Below, in pieces: positions 50,945 to 61,559 of a DNA stretch of 64,000 nucleotides. Within the stretch, counting starts at the first letter, position 1. Each line of letters begins with the position of its first letter. The translations under genes and the position numbers were made by a program. The notes beneath the pieces were generated by a model that saw only the letters and a program-made list of their open reading frames with translations, ran no database searches and was not told the DNA's origin. The stretch is from Palaemon carinicauda. Its lineage: Eukaryota > Arthropoda > Malacostraca > Decapoda > Palaemonidae. Location: assembly GCF_036898095.1 (NCBI RefSeq), contig NC_090726.1, forward strand, positions 43,448,875 to 43,512,874, read 5' to 3'.

Positions 50945-51505
50945 TCATAAAAGTAAAATATTTTTCAGAAGACCTGCTTCTGAAATAAATCTAAAAATGC
51001 CACTTGCATGGTAGGACACATCATTTCCAAGAATCTTGGCAAGGATGAACCTACCACCCTCACCTCGAGCCTCAAACAGATATCTATTCCTTAAGTTGTT
51101 ATACTTGGGGCATTCGGTCAACAAATGCCTTACTGTTAGAGGTACTAAACAGTCGTCACAATACGGTTGGTGTTGGCCCTTCAGCAGAAACTCGTGTGTC
51201 AACCGAGTGTGACCAATACGGAGACGACAAAGAGACGTCTCCCATTTTCGGGGCATCATATTATACCTCCAAGGAGATATGTCATTTGTTACCTCTCGCA
51301 TTTTATTCCCATCTAGGCTATCCCATTGCTGTTGCCATTTATTGCAAACCAATTTCTTGATGTCAGGTAAGAAATCATTACAGGGAATGGGATACCTTCT
51401 TGGCAGCAACTCGGATGCAGCCTTCTTAGCCAGTGAATATGCCTTCTCATTCCCAGACACACCTAGCCTACATGTGCTGGAACCCAACAAAAATGTTATT
51501 TTCAT
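50945..51505 (-). pseudogene. LINE RNase H end and C-terminal zinc-type segment
   Basis: Continues with GVSGNEKAYSLAKKAASELL (RNase H end), then WETSLCRLRIGHTRLTHEFL and CDDCLVPLTVRHLLTECPKY, a Cys/His C-terminal motif typical of I-type LINEs. A one-base shift after the DIRS junction changes WVPAHVG to LGSSTCRLG in this frame. Confidence 0.82.
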
Positions 51506-51730
51506 TAGTAAAATAAATTTTTGAATATACTTACCCGATAATCATGTAGCTGTCAACTCCGTTGCCCGACAGAATTCTACGGAAGGGATACGCCAGCGAT
51601 CGCTATACAAGAGGGGGGTGTACTCACAAGCGCCACCTGTGGCCAGGTACTGCAGTACTTCTTGTTGACACCACTTCAATTTTTCCTCGGTCCACTGGTT
51701 CTATGGGGAGGAAGGGTGGGTCAATTAAAT

Positions 51731-51820
51731 CATGATTATCGGGTAAGTATATTCAAAAATTTATTTTACTAATGAAAATAACATTTTTCAATATTAAACT
51801 TACCCGATAATCATGTAGCT
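51731..51820 (-). repeat. nested DIRS internal complementary region
   Basis: CATGATTATCGGGTAAGTATATTC...AATGAAAATAACATTTTT joins the complement of the terminus at 51489-51545 to TTCAATATTAAACTTACCCGATAATCATG, the complement of the terminus at 58255-58284. Confidence 0.92.
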
Positions 51821-52252
51821 GATTCACACCCAGGGAGGTGGGTGAAAACCAGTGTACATGTATATCAAGAAGCTAAGTATCCCGTATTTCATATTATCAG
51901 TTATTCAAAATAACAATGAAATTACAAGTACCTGGTAAGGAAGTCGACTTGAGCCATTACTCTGCCTTAAATAAGTTCGTCTTCCTTACTGAGCGCAGCG
52001 TTCCTCTTAGGAGGCTGAACAACTCTAAGGTGCTGAAGTATCAAGGGCTGCAACCCATACTAAAGGACCTCATCACAACCTTTAACCTCGGCGCTTCTCA
52101 AGAAAGAATTGACCACCCGCCAAATCAACAAGGATGTGGAAGGCTTCTTAGCCGACCGTACAACCCATAAAAAGTATTCAAGAGAAAGGTTAAAAGGTTA
52201 TGGGATTATGGGAATGTAGTGGCTGAGCCCTCGCCTACTACTGCATTCGTTG

Positions 52253-53576
52253 CTACGAATGGTCCCAGGGTGTAGCAGTACTCGAAAGAGACTGGACATC
52301 TTTGAGATAGAATGATGCGAACACTGACTTGCTTCTCCAATAGGTTGCATCCATAACACTCTGCAGAGAATGGCTCTGTTTGAAGGCCACTGAAGTAGCC
52401 ACAGCTCTCACTTCATGTGTCCTTACCTTCAGCAAAGCAAGGTCTTCTTCCTTCAGATGAGAATGTGCTTCTCTAATCAGAAGCCTGAATAGTAAGAAAC
52501 TGAGTTCTTAGAACTTGGAAAAGAAGGTTTCTTGATAGCACACCATAAGGCTTCTGATTGTCCTCGTAAAGGTTAAGACCTTTTTAGATAGTACCTAAGA
52601 GCTCTAACTGGGCAAAGTACTCTCTCCAGTTCATTCCCCACCAAGTTGGACAGGCTTGGGATCTCGAACGACTTAGGCCAAGGACGTGAAGGAAGCTCGT
52701 TTAGCAAAAACCGAGCTGCAAGGAACATGTAGCCGTTTCAGATGTGAAAACAATGATCCTGCTGAAGGTGTGGATCTCACTTACTCTTTTAGCTGTTGTC
52801 AAGCACACGAGGAAAAGAGTTTTTAATGTGAGGTCCTAAAAAGAGGCTGATTGGAGAGGTTCAAATCTTGATGACATAAGGAACCTTAGGACCACGTCTA
52901 GATTCCAGCCTGGAGTGGACAACCGACGTTCCTTTGAGATCTCAAAAGACCTAGGGAGGTCCTGTAGATCTTTGTTGGTGGAAAGATCCAAGCCTCTGTG
53001 GCGGAAAACCGCTGCCAACATACTTCTGTAACCCTTGATCGTAGGAGCTGAAAGGGATCTTACTTTCCTTAGATATAACAGGAAGTCAGCAATCTGGGTT
53101 ACAGTGGTACTGGTTGAGGAAACTGCATTGGTCTTGTACCAGCTACGGAAGACTTCCCCTTAAGACTGATAGATTCTGAGAGTGGATGTTCTCCTTGCTT
53201 TGGCAATCGCTCTGGCTGCCTCCTTCGAAAAGCCCCTAGCTCTTGAGAGTCTTTCGAAAGTCTGAAGGCAGTCAGACGAAGAGCGTGGAGGTTTGGGTGT
53301 ACCTTCTTTACGTGAGGTAGACGTAGAAGGTTCACTCCTAGAGGAAGAGTCCTGGGAATGTCGACCAGCCATTGCAGTACCTCTAAGAACCATTCTCTCG
53401 CGGGCCAGAGCGGAGCCAACCAACGTCAGCCGTGTCCCTTTGCGAGAGGAGAACTTCTGAAGTACCCTGTTGACAATCTTGAACGGCGGGAATGCATACA
53501 GGTCGAGATGGAACCAATCCAGCAGAAAACCATCCACGTGAACTGCTGCTGGGTCTGGAATCGGAGAACAATACAA
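52253..53576 (-). pseudogene. nested DIRS tyrosine recombinase (frameshifted, catalytic boxes kept)
   Basis: Blocks on the minus strand: ARAIAKARRTSTLRIYQS (N-terminal domain), then SAPTIKGYR (frame near 53030), MLAAVFRHRGLDLSTNKDLQ, RRLSTPGWNLDVVLRFLM, and at 52435-52253 VRTHEVRAVATSVAF (HxxR box) and DATYWRSKSVFASFYLKDVQ with the catalytic Tyr. The order and wording match the intron 4 copy, which has a stop just before the Tyr. Stops and shifts between blocks mean it is not translatable as it stands. Confidence 0.78.
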
Positions 53577-54747
53577 CAGGAGTCTCTAGGTTATCGAGGT
53601 AGCGAACAGATCTATGGTTGGCTGACCCCACAGGGCCCAAAGTCTGCTGCAAACATTCTTGTGAAGGGTCCACTCTGTGGGGATGACCTGACCCTTCCGG
53701 CTGAGGTGATCTGCCATGACATTCATACCGCCCTGAATGAACCTCGTTACCAGCGTGAGCTTTCGATCTTTAGACCAGATGAGGAGGTTCCTTGCGATCT
53801 AGAACAACTTCACGAAAGAGTCCCTCCCTGCTTGAAGATGTAAGCCAGGGCTGTGGTGTTGTCAGAGTCCACCTCCACCACTTTGTTAAGCTGGAGGGAC
53901 TTGAAGTTTATCAAGGCCAGAAGAACCGCCAACAACTCCTTGCAATTGATGTGAAGTGTCCTTTGTTCCTGATTCCATGTTCCCGAGCATTCCTGTCCGT
54001 CCAAAGTCGCACCCCAGCCCGTGTCTGATGCGTCCGAGAGGAGAAGGCGGTCGGGTTTCTGAACAGCCAAAGATAGACTTCCTTGAGAAGAAAGCTGTTC
54101 TTACACCACGCGAGAGAAGACCTCCTCTCTTCGGAAACAGGAACTGAGACCGTCTCTAGCGTCATGTCCTTTATCCAGTGAGCAGCTAGATGATACTGAA
54201 GGGGGGGAGGTGGAGTCTCCCTAACACGATGAACAGGGCCAGCGATGAAAGTGTCCCTGTTAGACTCATCCACTACCTGACTGAGCATCGGTTCCTTCTC
54301 AGCATGCTCTGGATGCATTCTAGGGCTTGGAAGATCCTTGGGGCCGACGGAAAAGCCCGAAAAGCTCGACTCTGAAGATCCATACCCAGGGAGACAATGG
54401 TCTGGGATGGGACGAGCTGAGACTCCTCAAAATTGACCAGGAGGCCCAGTTCCTTGGTCAGATCCATAGTCCATCTGAGAATCTCCAGACAGCGACGACT
54501 TGTGGGAGCTCTTAAAAGCCAGTCGTCTGACGGAGCCGGACACAAGATCATGGTACTGCTGCACAGTCTGTGAACTGTCAACCATGGGGAAGCGAGGAAG
54601 TACAGTGACAACCCGAAGCTGTCTAGACTGTCTGGGTCGTACAGACAACTCCTTATCGGGTTGCTGAGGTTGCCGCACTGCGTCACCACAAGTCACTTCT
54701 GCTGGTTGTTGAACGTCTTCCCAGTGACACACTGACTCCGTAAACAA
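53383..54747 (-). pseudogene. nested DIRS RT and RNase H (broken)
   Basis: Frame 54689-54273 has SDDWLLRAPTSRRCLEILRW (motif C, where Y-L-D-D-W of the outer copy reads P-S-D-D-W), FEESQLVPSQTIVSLGMDLQ and AFRAFPSAP. Frame 54070-53810 has LLLSDASDTGWGATLDGQE, LHINCKELLAVLLAL and VEVDSDNTTALAYI, the full RNase H acidic set. At 53576 onward it reads MYCSPIPDPAAVHVDGFLL and YAFPPFKIVNR. The upstream fingers are not visible. Confidence 0.78.
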
Positions 54748-55129
54748 AAAAATCCTCTAACAAGGACTAAGCTTGGACTGCATGTCTTGCAATACAGCTC
54801 AAGGTCTATGGGAGCAGGTGTGGTAACAGACGGGGTTAGCGACTGAAGTGGAACCATTACCTTCCCTGGGAGCATGTTATGCTTAAATAAAAGTCCATAG
54901 GAGGCTACGCAGCTAAAGGCTCCTCTCCAAATGACAGAGTCCTCAAGGGAATATCAGAAGGAGGGAGAAAAGCACTTTCTCATCTACAGGGACCATATCC
55001 GAGAAAAGCTAAGTTCTCTCAGTGAGGGTTTCACTGGTGCAAAAGCAGCAGACTAGAAGGCAACGTTATGAAACTGCTTGACAGTCTAGTGAGTTGGCAA
55101 CAACCAAAGATGTGTGACTGAGAAGCATG

Positions 55130-55230
55130 CGGTAAGGTATGCAGAGCATGTTGTATGCAGAGCATGCTGTATGCAGAGCATGCTGTATGTAGAGCATGCT
55201 GTAAGGTAAGCAGAGCGTGTTGCATGGCGT
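55130..55230. repeat. short tandem GCAGAGCATGCTGTAT repeat
   Basis: About five copies of (T)GCAGAGCATGCTGTA with the internal palindrome AGCATGCT, between gag and RT of the nested DIRS. Minus-strand ORFs here (His/Ala/Cys repeats) are shadows. Confidence 0.8.
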
Positions 55231-56128
55231 GTAACATTTCTCAGAAATTCCATGACCAGTGCTAGAGTGAGTAATATCGCATTACCGTCCATTGAAAGTG
55301 CACGTGCCGAGGGAATTGATTTAGACTGTTTTGTTGATGAATTTGATAGCCGGCATGATAATCGTAGAATTAAGCTACACTAAATGTACTATAATCTACT
55401 TCACCTCAGGAAAGGGAAACTCGCCCTGCTGGCAACACTGCATTACTTCATGCATGCTTGCATGGGGTTTAATATCAACATAATATTACCTTACATTCAT
55501 AACTCATGATTCATTTTTGTTTAGAAGATATTTTTGCCATATTTTGCGATTTGTTAAAAATATATTGCAAGGAATACATATATATTTTTATATAAGTAAT
55601 ACAAATAACCTCCATTATCATAATGTTTGTGTAGGCATACATGTATATGATTACAAATGCAAGTTATGAAAGTAATGAGGTGTTATTATTGTCATTTGTT
55701 ATTCCCAAGTTGAATGGGAAGAAGCTCAAGTTGAGGAAAAAATGGCAGATGCATGCGTTGAGGTGGCTGACTCATAGCATGAGGTTGCTGCCTCAAGAGT
55801 TGCGCTTGCTGTAAGGGTTGCGGATGCGCAGTAGCAGGTTCCTGAGGAACGAGTTAAGGTTCCTGAGGTGTGAGCTGCGAGAGTTGAGGTAGCGGCTGCG
55901 CAGAACGCAGTTCTTGTCTCGCGAGTTGAGGTTCCTGAGGTGCTAGCCTAAGGAGTTGAGACTCTTGCCTTGAGGAGGGTTGAGGTCGCTGCAGCGAGTG
56001 CTGAGGTGGCTGCCTCATTGATGGAAGAGGTTGTCGTACCTCAAGAGATTGTTGCCTCGCTGGTGGAACCGCAAGCGGAAGCGGAGGAAGTAAGGCATAA
56101 GACTCCTGCTCCCATTGCTGAGGTTGCC

Positions 56129-56941
56129 TTAAGGAAGGTTAAGGTTGCTGCACAACGCTGGTAACTGGCAACTCAGAACGCGGTAAGGTAGCCTGAGGAA
56201 CCTCAACTTCGTACGCCTGGCAGACTGGACTGCGGTGAGGCGGAGCTCTCGCAGGAGGAGGCGGAGGTTGCTGCACACCGCTGGTAACTGGCAACTCAGA
56301 ACGCGGTAAGGTAGCCTGAGGAACCTCAACTTCGTACGCCTGGCAGACTGGACTGCGGAGAGGCGGAGCGTTCGCAGGAGGAGGTGTAACCTTCTCAGCC
56401 TGAAACTCACGCATTAAGACCGCAAGCTGCGACTGCATGGACTGCAGCAAAGTCGTCTTGGGATCAACAGACGATAAGGTCTGTTGAGGCAAAGCCTTAA
56501 TAGAAGATGAGGTCTGTTGAGGCATCGCCTTACCTCTCTTAGGAGGTGTGCAGTCACCTGATGACTGAGGAGAGTCAGAGCTAACCCAATGACTGCATCC
56601 GGGTTGTTGAACTCTAACTTCGTACGTCTGGCATAGGTCTGGACTTTACGTTTAAGAGGTCTTGAGACCTGAGACCAGCGTTTTCTCCCCGAAATTTCTT
56701 CTGCAGACGAGCAAAATAAGGGCTCAATCGTCTGCGGGTGGGAGTGACGGTCTCTGTAAGACACGCCCGCAACCACCGAGGATACTTCTGTGCGCCGATC
56801 AAGGCCTGCCGAACCCTTTTGCCCTTCGACATTGCTTCTCCCCTGGGCTTGGGAGCTTGCAAGAGGTCCCGGACTGGGAGGACGACTGGCACGCACAGAA
56901 GTACCCTCACGCACAACACTGACACACTTTGCGCTAATCAC
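56129..56941 (-). pseudogene. nested DIRS Gag (two overlapping frames)
   Basis: Frame 56941-56414 begins MISAKCVSVVREGTSVRASR and has a basic, Ser/Pro-rich region. A shift leads to frame 56525-56139 with LLQSMQSQLAVLMREFQAEK (probable coiled coil) and two tandem 41-residue repeats containing CQAYEVEVPQATLPRSELPV. This family-2 Gag lacks the long Arg-Ser-Pro domain of family 1. Confidence 0.6.
56158..56403 (-). repeat. 123-bp tandem duplication inside Gag
   Basis: GTAACTGGCAACTCAGAACG recurs at 56161 and 56284, an exact period of 123 (41 codons), with only a few differences (for example GTGAGG for GAGAGG). It preserves the reading frame. Confidence 0.93.
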
Positions 56942-57291
56942 TTATCACTTTTGATTTTCTGTTTGCACTTATTTCACTGAACTCGAAACTTTAAGTGGTT
57001 TGTACCTGAAACACGCAATTCTATCCTTTCTCAAAAGTTAGTAATTGTGAAAACAGAATTACAATGTAACAGAAAAATCTAATGAAAGATAAATAATTCA
57101 GTGGCTGGAAAGAGACTAAACACTAGATCAAATAAACTACGTTTAAAATCTCTCACCGCATAAAGCTTGTGAACAAGAAAAAACTCTAGAAACGTTTACC
57201 TTCTTCCCCTAAAGAGACTAGGGAGAAGAGCAAAAACGATAACAACGTTACTCGCTTGAACGAAACGTTTATCCTCCTCTTTCTCCCTCCG

Positions 57292-57322
<31 letters not shown>

Positions 57323-58284
57323 TGACTTAGAACCTGAGAGAAGAGCCCAATCATATATATCGTTAAAACATATTATTGTTAAAGGAAAAAACTGAAATAT
57401 TTCCCAAAATGAAAAGTTCCTTTATTAGAATTAAAACCATTAAGTTAAGAAAGAATGAACAAAACGCTAGACACGGTTACTCTTACTGCAACGTGACACC
57501 GTGAAAATTCTCTCTCTATCGTAACGATAGAGCGCAAGTTGAACGTTCTGAACGTCAACAACTGCAGAGACAAAACAAAACGTTAGTTCAACTTTGAAAA
57601 CAGTACGAGACTATCAAAGAAATTCTTTCAAAAACATTAAAATAGCATAATATGTTAACAGGTAAAACCGAAATGACGGGCTCAATGTTAATTAACTTCG
57701 GTACCAAGAAAAGACCGCCTACTATTAGGAAAGGTCGAATATAAACAAATATAAAAATTAATTTTAATAAGTTTATAATAAAAGGAAGTTAATCGAAGAG
57801 GCCTATAAAAGGCGGAGAGATATAAAATAAATCTATAACTTTTGTTAAGCAAAATTAAGAAAGAGAGTCTATACTCTCTTAGACACCAACACTTCCGTCT
57901 AAGGGAAGGGTCGGCCATTTAAAGGTGAAAGAGAGTTCATACTCTCTTCGTCACCATAATTAATCAAATTAATTCCAAAAGTTAGCTAAGCTAATAATAA
58001 AACTTCCTGAATAGCGAAAGCTGAAATCTTAGAGCAATACTTCACCAAAAACCGTGAACAAGACTCCAAAATTATAAGCGTATCCATGAACGTCTTGCCG
58101 GAAGCACGACAGAGGAAAAATTGAAGTGGTGTCAACAAGAAGTACTGCAGTACCTGGCCACAGGTGGCGCTTGTGAGTACACCCCCCTCTTGTATAGCGA
58201 TCGCTGGCGTATCCCTTCCGTAGAATTCTGTCGGGCAACGGAGTTGAAAGCTACATGATTATCGGATAAGTTTAATATTGAAAA

Positions 58285-58925
58285 TTGAACTGTTATACCT
58301 CTCCGTCCAATAATAAAAAGCCATTCTACAATCTTTAAAACTAGAGGGTTATTAGAATTAAAAACTTCTATAGCTTGAAGGACACTCCTTGCATCACTAA
58401 AAATTGTAAAATTACCCTCCTTCTCCAACGCTATTTTCTCAATAGCGGTTAATATGCCATACAGTTCGGCAGTAAATATGGAAGCGGTCAGAGGAAGTGC
58501 ACCTCTACAAATAAAACCATTACTATGTACTCCAAATCCAACGCCAGCATCAGATTTGGAGCCATCAGTATAGATAAAAGTTGATCCTCTATGTTCTTTA
58601 ACATGTTCATTAAAAAGAGACCTGGCTTCTACGTCTGACATATTCTTCTTATCTCCAATAAAATATTTACAAAAAGATATCTCTGGTAACTTCCATGGAG
58701 GCGTTGATGATACCTTGAATGGAAGTACCTTATTTCTAATTATATCCAGACTATTTAATAATCGTTTCACCCGAAAGCCATAAGGTTGAGAAGATTTTGG
58801 GTGCAACTCAAAGTATGATGCATGTCTTACAAGGCTTGCAGTCTGAAAGGCTAGAGAGTTAGGGAGTCTTTGCAATCTAAACCAATACCGAATAATGGAA
58901 GACATTCGGTAAAGGTCTAGAGGTA
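58285..58925 (-). pseudogene. LINE RNase H domain, 5' part
   Basis: Reads STFIYTDGSKSDAGVGFGVH (first catalytic Asp), TAELYGILTAIEKIAL (Glu), FTIFSDARSVLQAI (second Asp) and WLFIIGRRGITVQF before the DIRS junction. These are the I-group LINE RNase H motifs. It is part of a 425-codon ORF (58132-59409) that is a chance fusion of DIRS RT out-of-frame sequence, this LINE and the nested DIRS terminus. Confidence 0.85.
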
Positions 58926-58926
58926 A

Positions 58927-59738
58927 CTCTCCAGCATCAACAAGGAGACTTGGGATAGGCGAGGTTCTCGTCTGAGGAAAGGACTTGCGACCTTCCTCAG
59001 CCTTGCTATCCTGTCGTCTGATGGGAAGGCTTTGTGGAGATTGGTGTCCAATATCATGCCTAGATTTACCAGTCTTTGGGTAGGAAGCAGAGAAGACTTC
59101 TCGAGATTTACCATGAACCCTAGATCTTGGCAAATCCCCAGAAGTTTGTCTCGGTGTCAAAGAAGGGTTGACTCCGAGTCTGCTAGGATCAGCCAGTCGT
59201 CCAGATAACGGAGGAGACGGATGCTGATCCTGTGTGCCCACGAAGATATCAGGGTGAACACTCTGGTGAAAACCTGAGGTGCTGTGGAGAGACCGAAACA
59301 CAGCACTTTGAACTGGTAGATCTTGTTGTCTAGGCTGAATCTTAAGTACTTCCTTGAAGACGGATGGATTGGGATCTGGAAATACGCGTCCTTCAGATCC
59401 AGTGTGCACATGAAGTCTTGTGGTCTCACTGCAAGTCTGACCGTGTCTGCTGTCTCCATGCTGAACAAAGTTTGTTTGACAAACTTGTTCAGAGCTGAGA
59501 GATCAATAACGGGTCTCCAGCTTCCAGACGCCTTCTTTACAAGAAAGAGTCGACTGAAGAAGCCTGGGGACCCGTCGACGACCTCTTGGAGAGCACACTT
59601 CTTCAACATGGTCCCGACTTCTGCCCGAAGGGCTTGCCCCTTTGCCGATCCCATAGCAAGAGAGCTCAATGACACTAGATTCGCTGTCAGGGGAGGTAGA
59701 GATGTTATGAACGGGACGCGATATCCTTGGCAGATCAC
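58927..59738 (-). pseudogene. outer DIRS reverse transcriptase (best preserved RT)
   Basis: Frame 59738-59157 (193 codons) is intact through the catalytic core: FSRLFLVKKASGSWRPVIDL (fingers), FMCTLDLKDAYFQIPIHPSS (motif A, Asp), LCFGLSTAPQVFTRVF (motif B) and LLRYLDDWLILAD (motif C, Y-x-D-D). A shift near 59150 leads to frame 59114-58917 with LVNLGMILDTNLHKAFPSDD and RIARLRKVASPFLRREPRLS, and then the LINE insertion. YLDDW is the usual DIRS form of the active site. Confidence 0.9.
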
Positions 59739-59835
59739 GGAGACCGTTCAGGAATCGGCCCAGAGTTGCTGCCACCTGTCTGCGCAACTTTGAAGGCATC
59801 CCCCCACTGGTAGACGTGCAGGGGGATTGCCAATC

Positions 59836-60655
59836 CTAGCATTTGTGGCCTCGGCCACTCCCCCTAGGAATTTTGCCTCCCCTGGAGAACTTCTTGCCTT
59901 TCCTGTCTTTGACAGGAAAGGGCTGTTTGGACACCCTTGCCTTTGCTGCTACTGCCGGTTTTGTCGTCTTTGTAGGGCGAGGTTGTTGAGGTGCTGGAGG
60001 TTTATAGGGCTTTGATGTTAAAACCCTATGGAGGAGGGAGTCCTGGTTGGACTTCCTCCACCTCTCAGCCGCTTGCACTACATCTTTCGGCTTAAACAGA
60101 CTACTCTCCAAAAGGGAGGAATGTCTGAGCTTACTGACCTCGGTGTTGGGGACCTTCGAGTTAAAGCTTTCAGACACCGTATCTCGGCGTTTCAGGATAG
60201 AATTAGCCCACAAGTTCGAGACTTGGTGAGCTAGAAACTCGATGGTACGAGTGCCTGAAAGGAAGGTAGGTCTCCAAGGCCTTCCTGGTACTCTCCTTAG
60301 ACAAGTCTTCGGATCGTATCAGGATGCCAAAAGACCCTAGCCAGATATCCAGCCACAAAGTTGCCTGCATGGTACACTTCGCTACCTTCGCCTGGCTGAG
60401 GATCTCCGAGGCCGAAAACAACACTGGCCGGTTGGAGTGTCTCTCAAGAGGGACTCCCCTGGAGAGCTCTTCCACCAAGTGGTGGAGGGGAAGAGCTAAA
60501 CAGGACTCCTCCATGATCTCGAAGTCCCTCCTCTGGTGGACACGAGGAGGTGGGAGGAGTTTGTTTCCGGCACTGGTACGGCTGGAGGAGGCAAGCTCGG
60601 AGAGCTGGCTCTTGACCTTATCTCTGGCACTCTTAACCCCCTGGGACCAAGGCAA
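59836..60655 (-). pseudogene. outer DIRS Gag, C-terminal half
   Basis: Frame 60655-60203 reads LHHLVEELSRGVPLERHSNR and ILSQAKVAKCTMQATLWLDI, the helical Gag core. A shift near 60205 leads to frame 60213-59836 with SILKRRDTVSESFNSKVP, KPKDVVQAAERWRKSNQDSL and a Lys/Pro/Arg-rich tail (KPYKPPAPQQPRPTKTTKP) ending RGGKIPRGSGRGHKC, a basic nucleic-acid-binding tail. Confidence 0.68.
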
Positions 60656-61024
60656 AGCCGCGCTGGCTTTAGGGAGCTAATGGGTACCAAAGACTCGGTC
60701 CAGAACTGTGTCCTTCCCCTCTCGAGGAGGAATCTCTGGATCCGCTAATCCGTTAAGGTTCCTCATCAGAGTCAGAACTTGCCAGAAGGCATGCTCCGAC
60801 GCTTGCGGCTCTCCTCCTGATGGACTAGCAGCAAGGTCTCCAGTCCCCAAAGGCTCTTCTTGGGGGGACTCGTGGATGTTCTCTGATTCTCAAAGAAGAT
60901 TTCGGAATTGTCTTGGAGTCCTTCGACTCCCTCCTGGGAGGGATGCAGGACTCCAACAAAGATAGTGGGGGGCTCTTCTCAGCGCGAGGTGGGGTTTCTC
61001 CCATTGGTGCGATGGGAGAACGCC

Positions 61025-61546
61025 TCACCTCACGTGAATCCCCTGAGGACAGAAAATCCTCGTCCACAGGGGAGGGAGAGAAAGTCGGGGGGGGGGGGGG
61101 GGGGGGGGGGAGGGAGCCTTCCTCAACGACTTCCGAGGAGCCAGTTTCGCCCTAGGAGAAGTTACCACGTCGTCCACTCCTCTCTTCCTCTTCAGGGGGG
61201 CCGAGATTGCCGCTGATTTGAGGCCTAGTTCAGAGAAAGCGGGCTTGAAAGCCTGCGCAACCGCTCTGATCAAGGGCCCAAACCAGGGCTGTCGACTGAC
61301 AGCAGCGCTGTCATAGACACCCTCTGGAGGAAAGGGGATCGCAAGATCCCTAGGAGTGGAAACTACAACAGGGTCTGCCTGAAAGGAAGAAGCTGTGGAG
61401 GAAATGTTCCTGGACCTCTCCGGAGATTTCCCTCCCTCCATTGAGCGCGCTGTCCTGCGCTTACGGGGGGAGGGGAACGCAATGAGGACGACCTGACCTC
61501 GCGTTGTCCTGCAGGCTCTCGTGTGGGAACGCGCTGTGAATCGCAC
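61025..61546 (-). pseudogene. outer DIRS Gag, central segment
   Basis: Reads RQPWFGPLIRAVAQAFKPAF and LKRKRGVDDVVTSPRAKLAP, matching 14520-14700 in copy 1 (QQTWFDPLARALMRVMKPAL, LKRKRGVDFVVTSPRAKLVP). LKRKR could be a nuclear-localisation signal. A G/C homopolymer (61087-61110) codes for a Pro run and probably shifts the frame between copies. Confidence 0.65.
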
Positions 61547-61559
61547 GATAGGTTATTGC

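Larger units (their letters stand above)
51489..58284 (-). mobile_element. DIRS family 2, nested copy (6.8 kb)
   Basis: Inverted terminal repeats at about 51489-51690 and 58110-58284 share TACTGCAGTACTTCTTGTTG, GTGTACTCACAAGCGCC, GGATACGCCAGCGATCGC and CCGATAATCATGTAGCT. The internal complementary region is at 51731-51820. On the minus strand: leader ATGGCCGACCCTTCCCT (57918), gag (56.94-56.13 kb), a long broken spacer, RT/RNase H (54.7-53.38 kb) and tyrosine recombinase (53.58-52.25 kb). It interrupts the LINE at a TTT|GTT|GGG-like site, with no target-site duplication evident. Confidence 0.87.
50870..58925 (-). mobile_element. LINE fragment with RNase H (I-like), split by nested DIRS
   Basis: On the minus strand, 58925-58285 encodes a LINE RNase H domain and 51505-50945 its continuation and C-terminus. 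Then come a short 3' UTR and an A-rich (TAAAA)n tail at about 50888-50915. Removing 51489-58284 restores VQF-CWVPAHVG-type sequence, the usual end of LINE RNase H. No RT portion is left, so the fragment is heavily 5' truncated. Confidence 0.8.

Noticed and set aside
58132..59409. 425-codon minus ORF as a single fusion protein
   Set aside because: It joins an out-of-frame part of DIRS RT, a LINE RNase H domain and the terminal repeat of the nested DIRS. The open frame is accidental.
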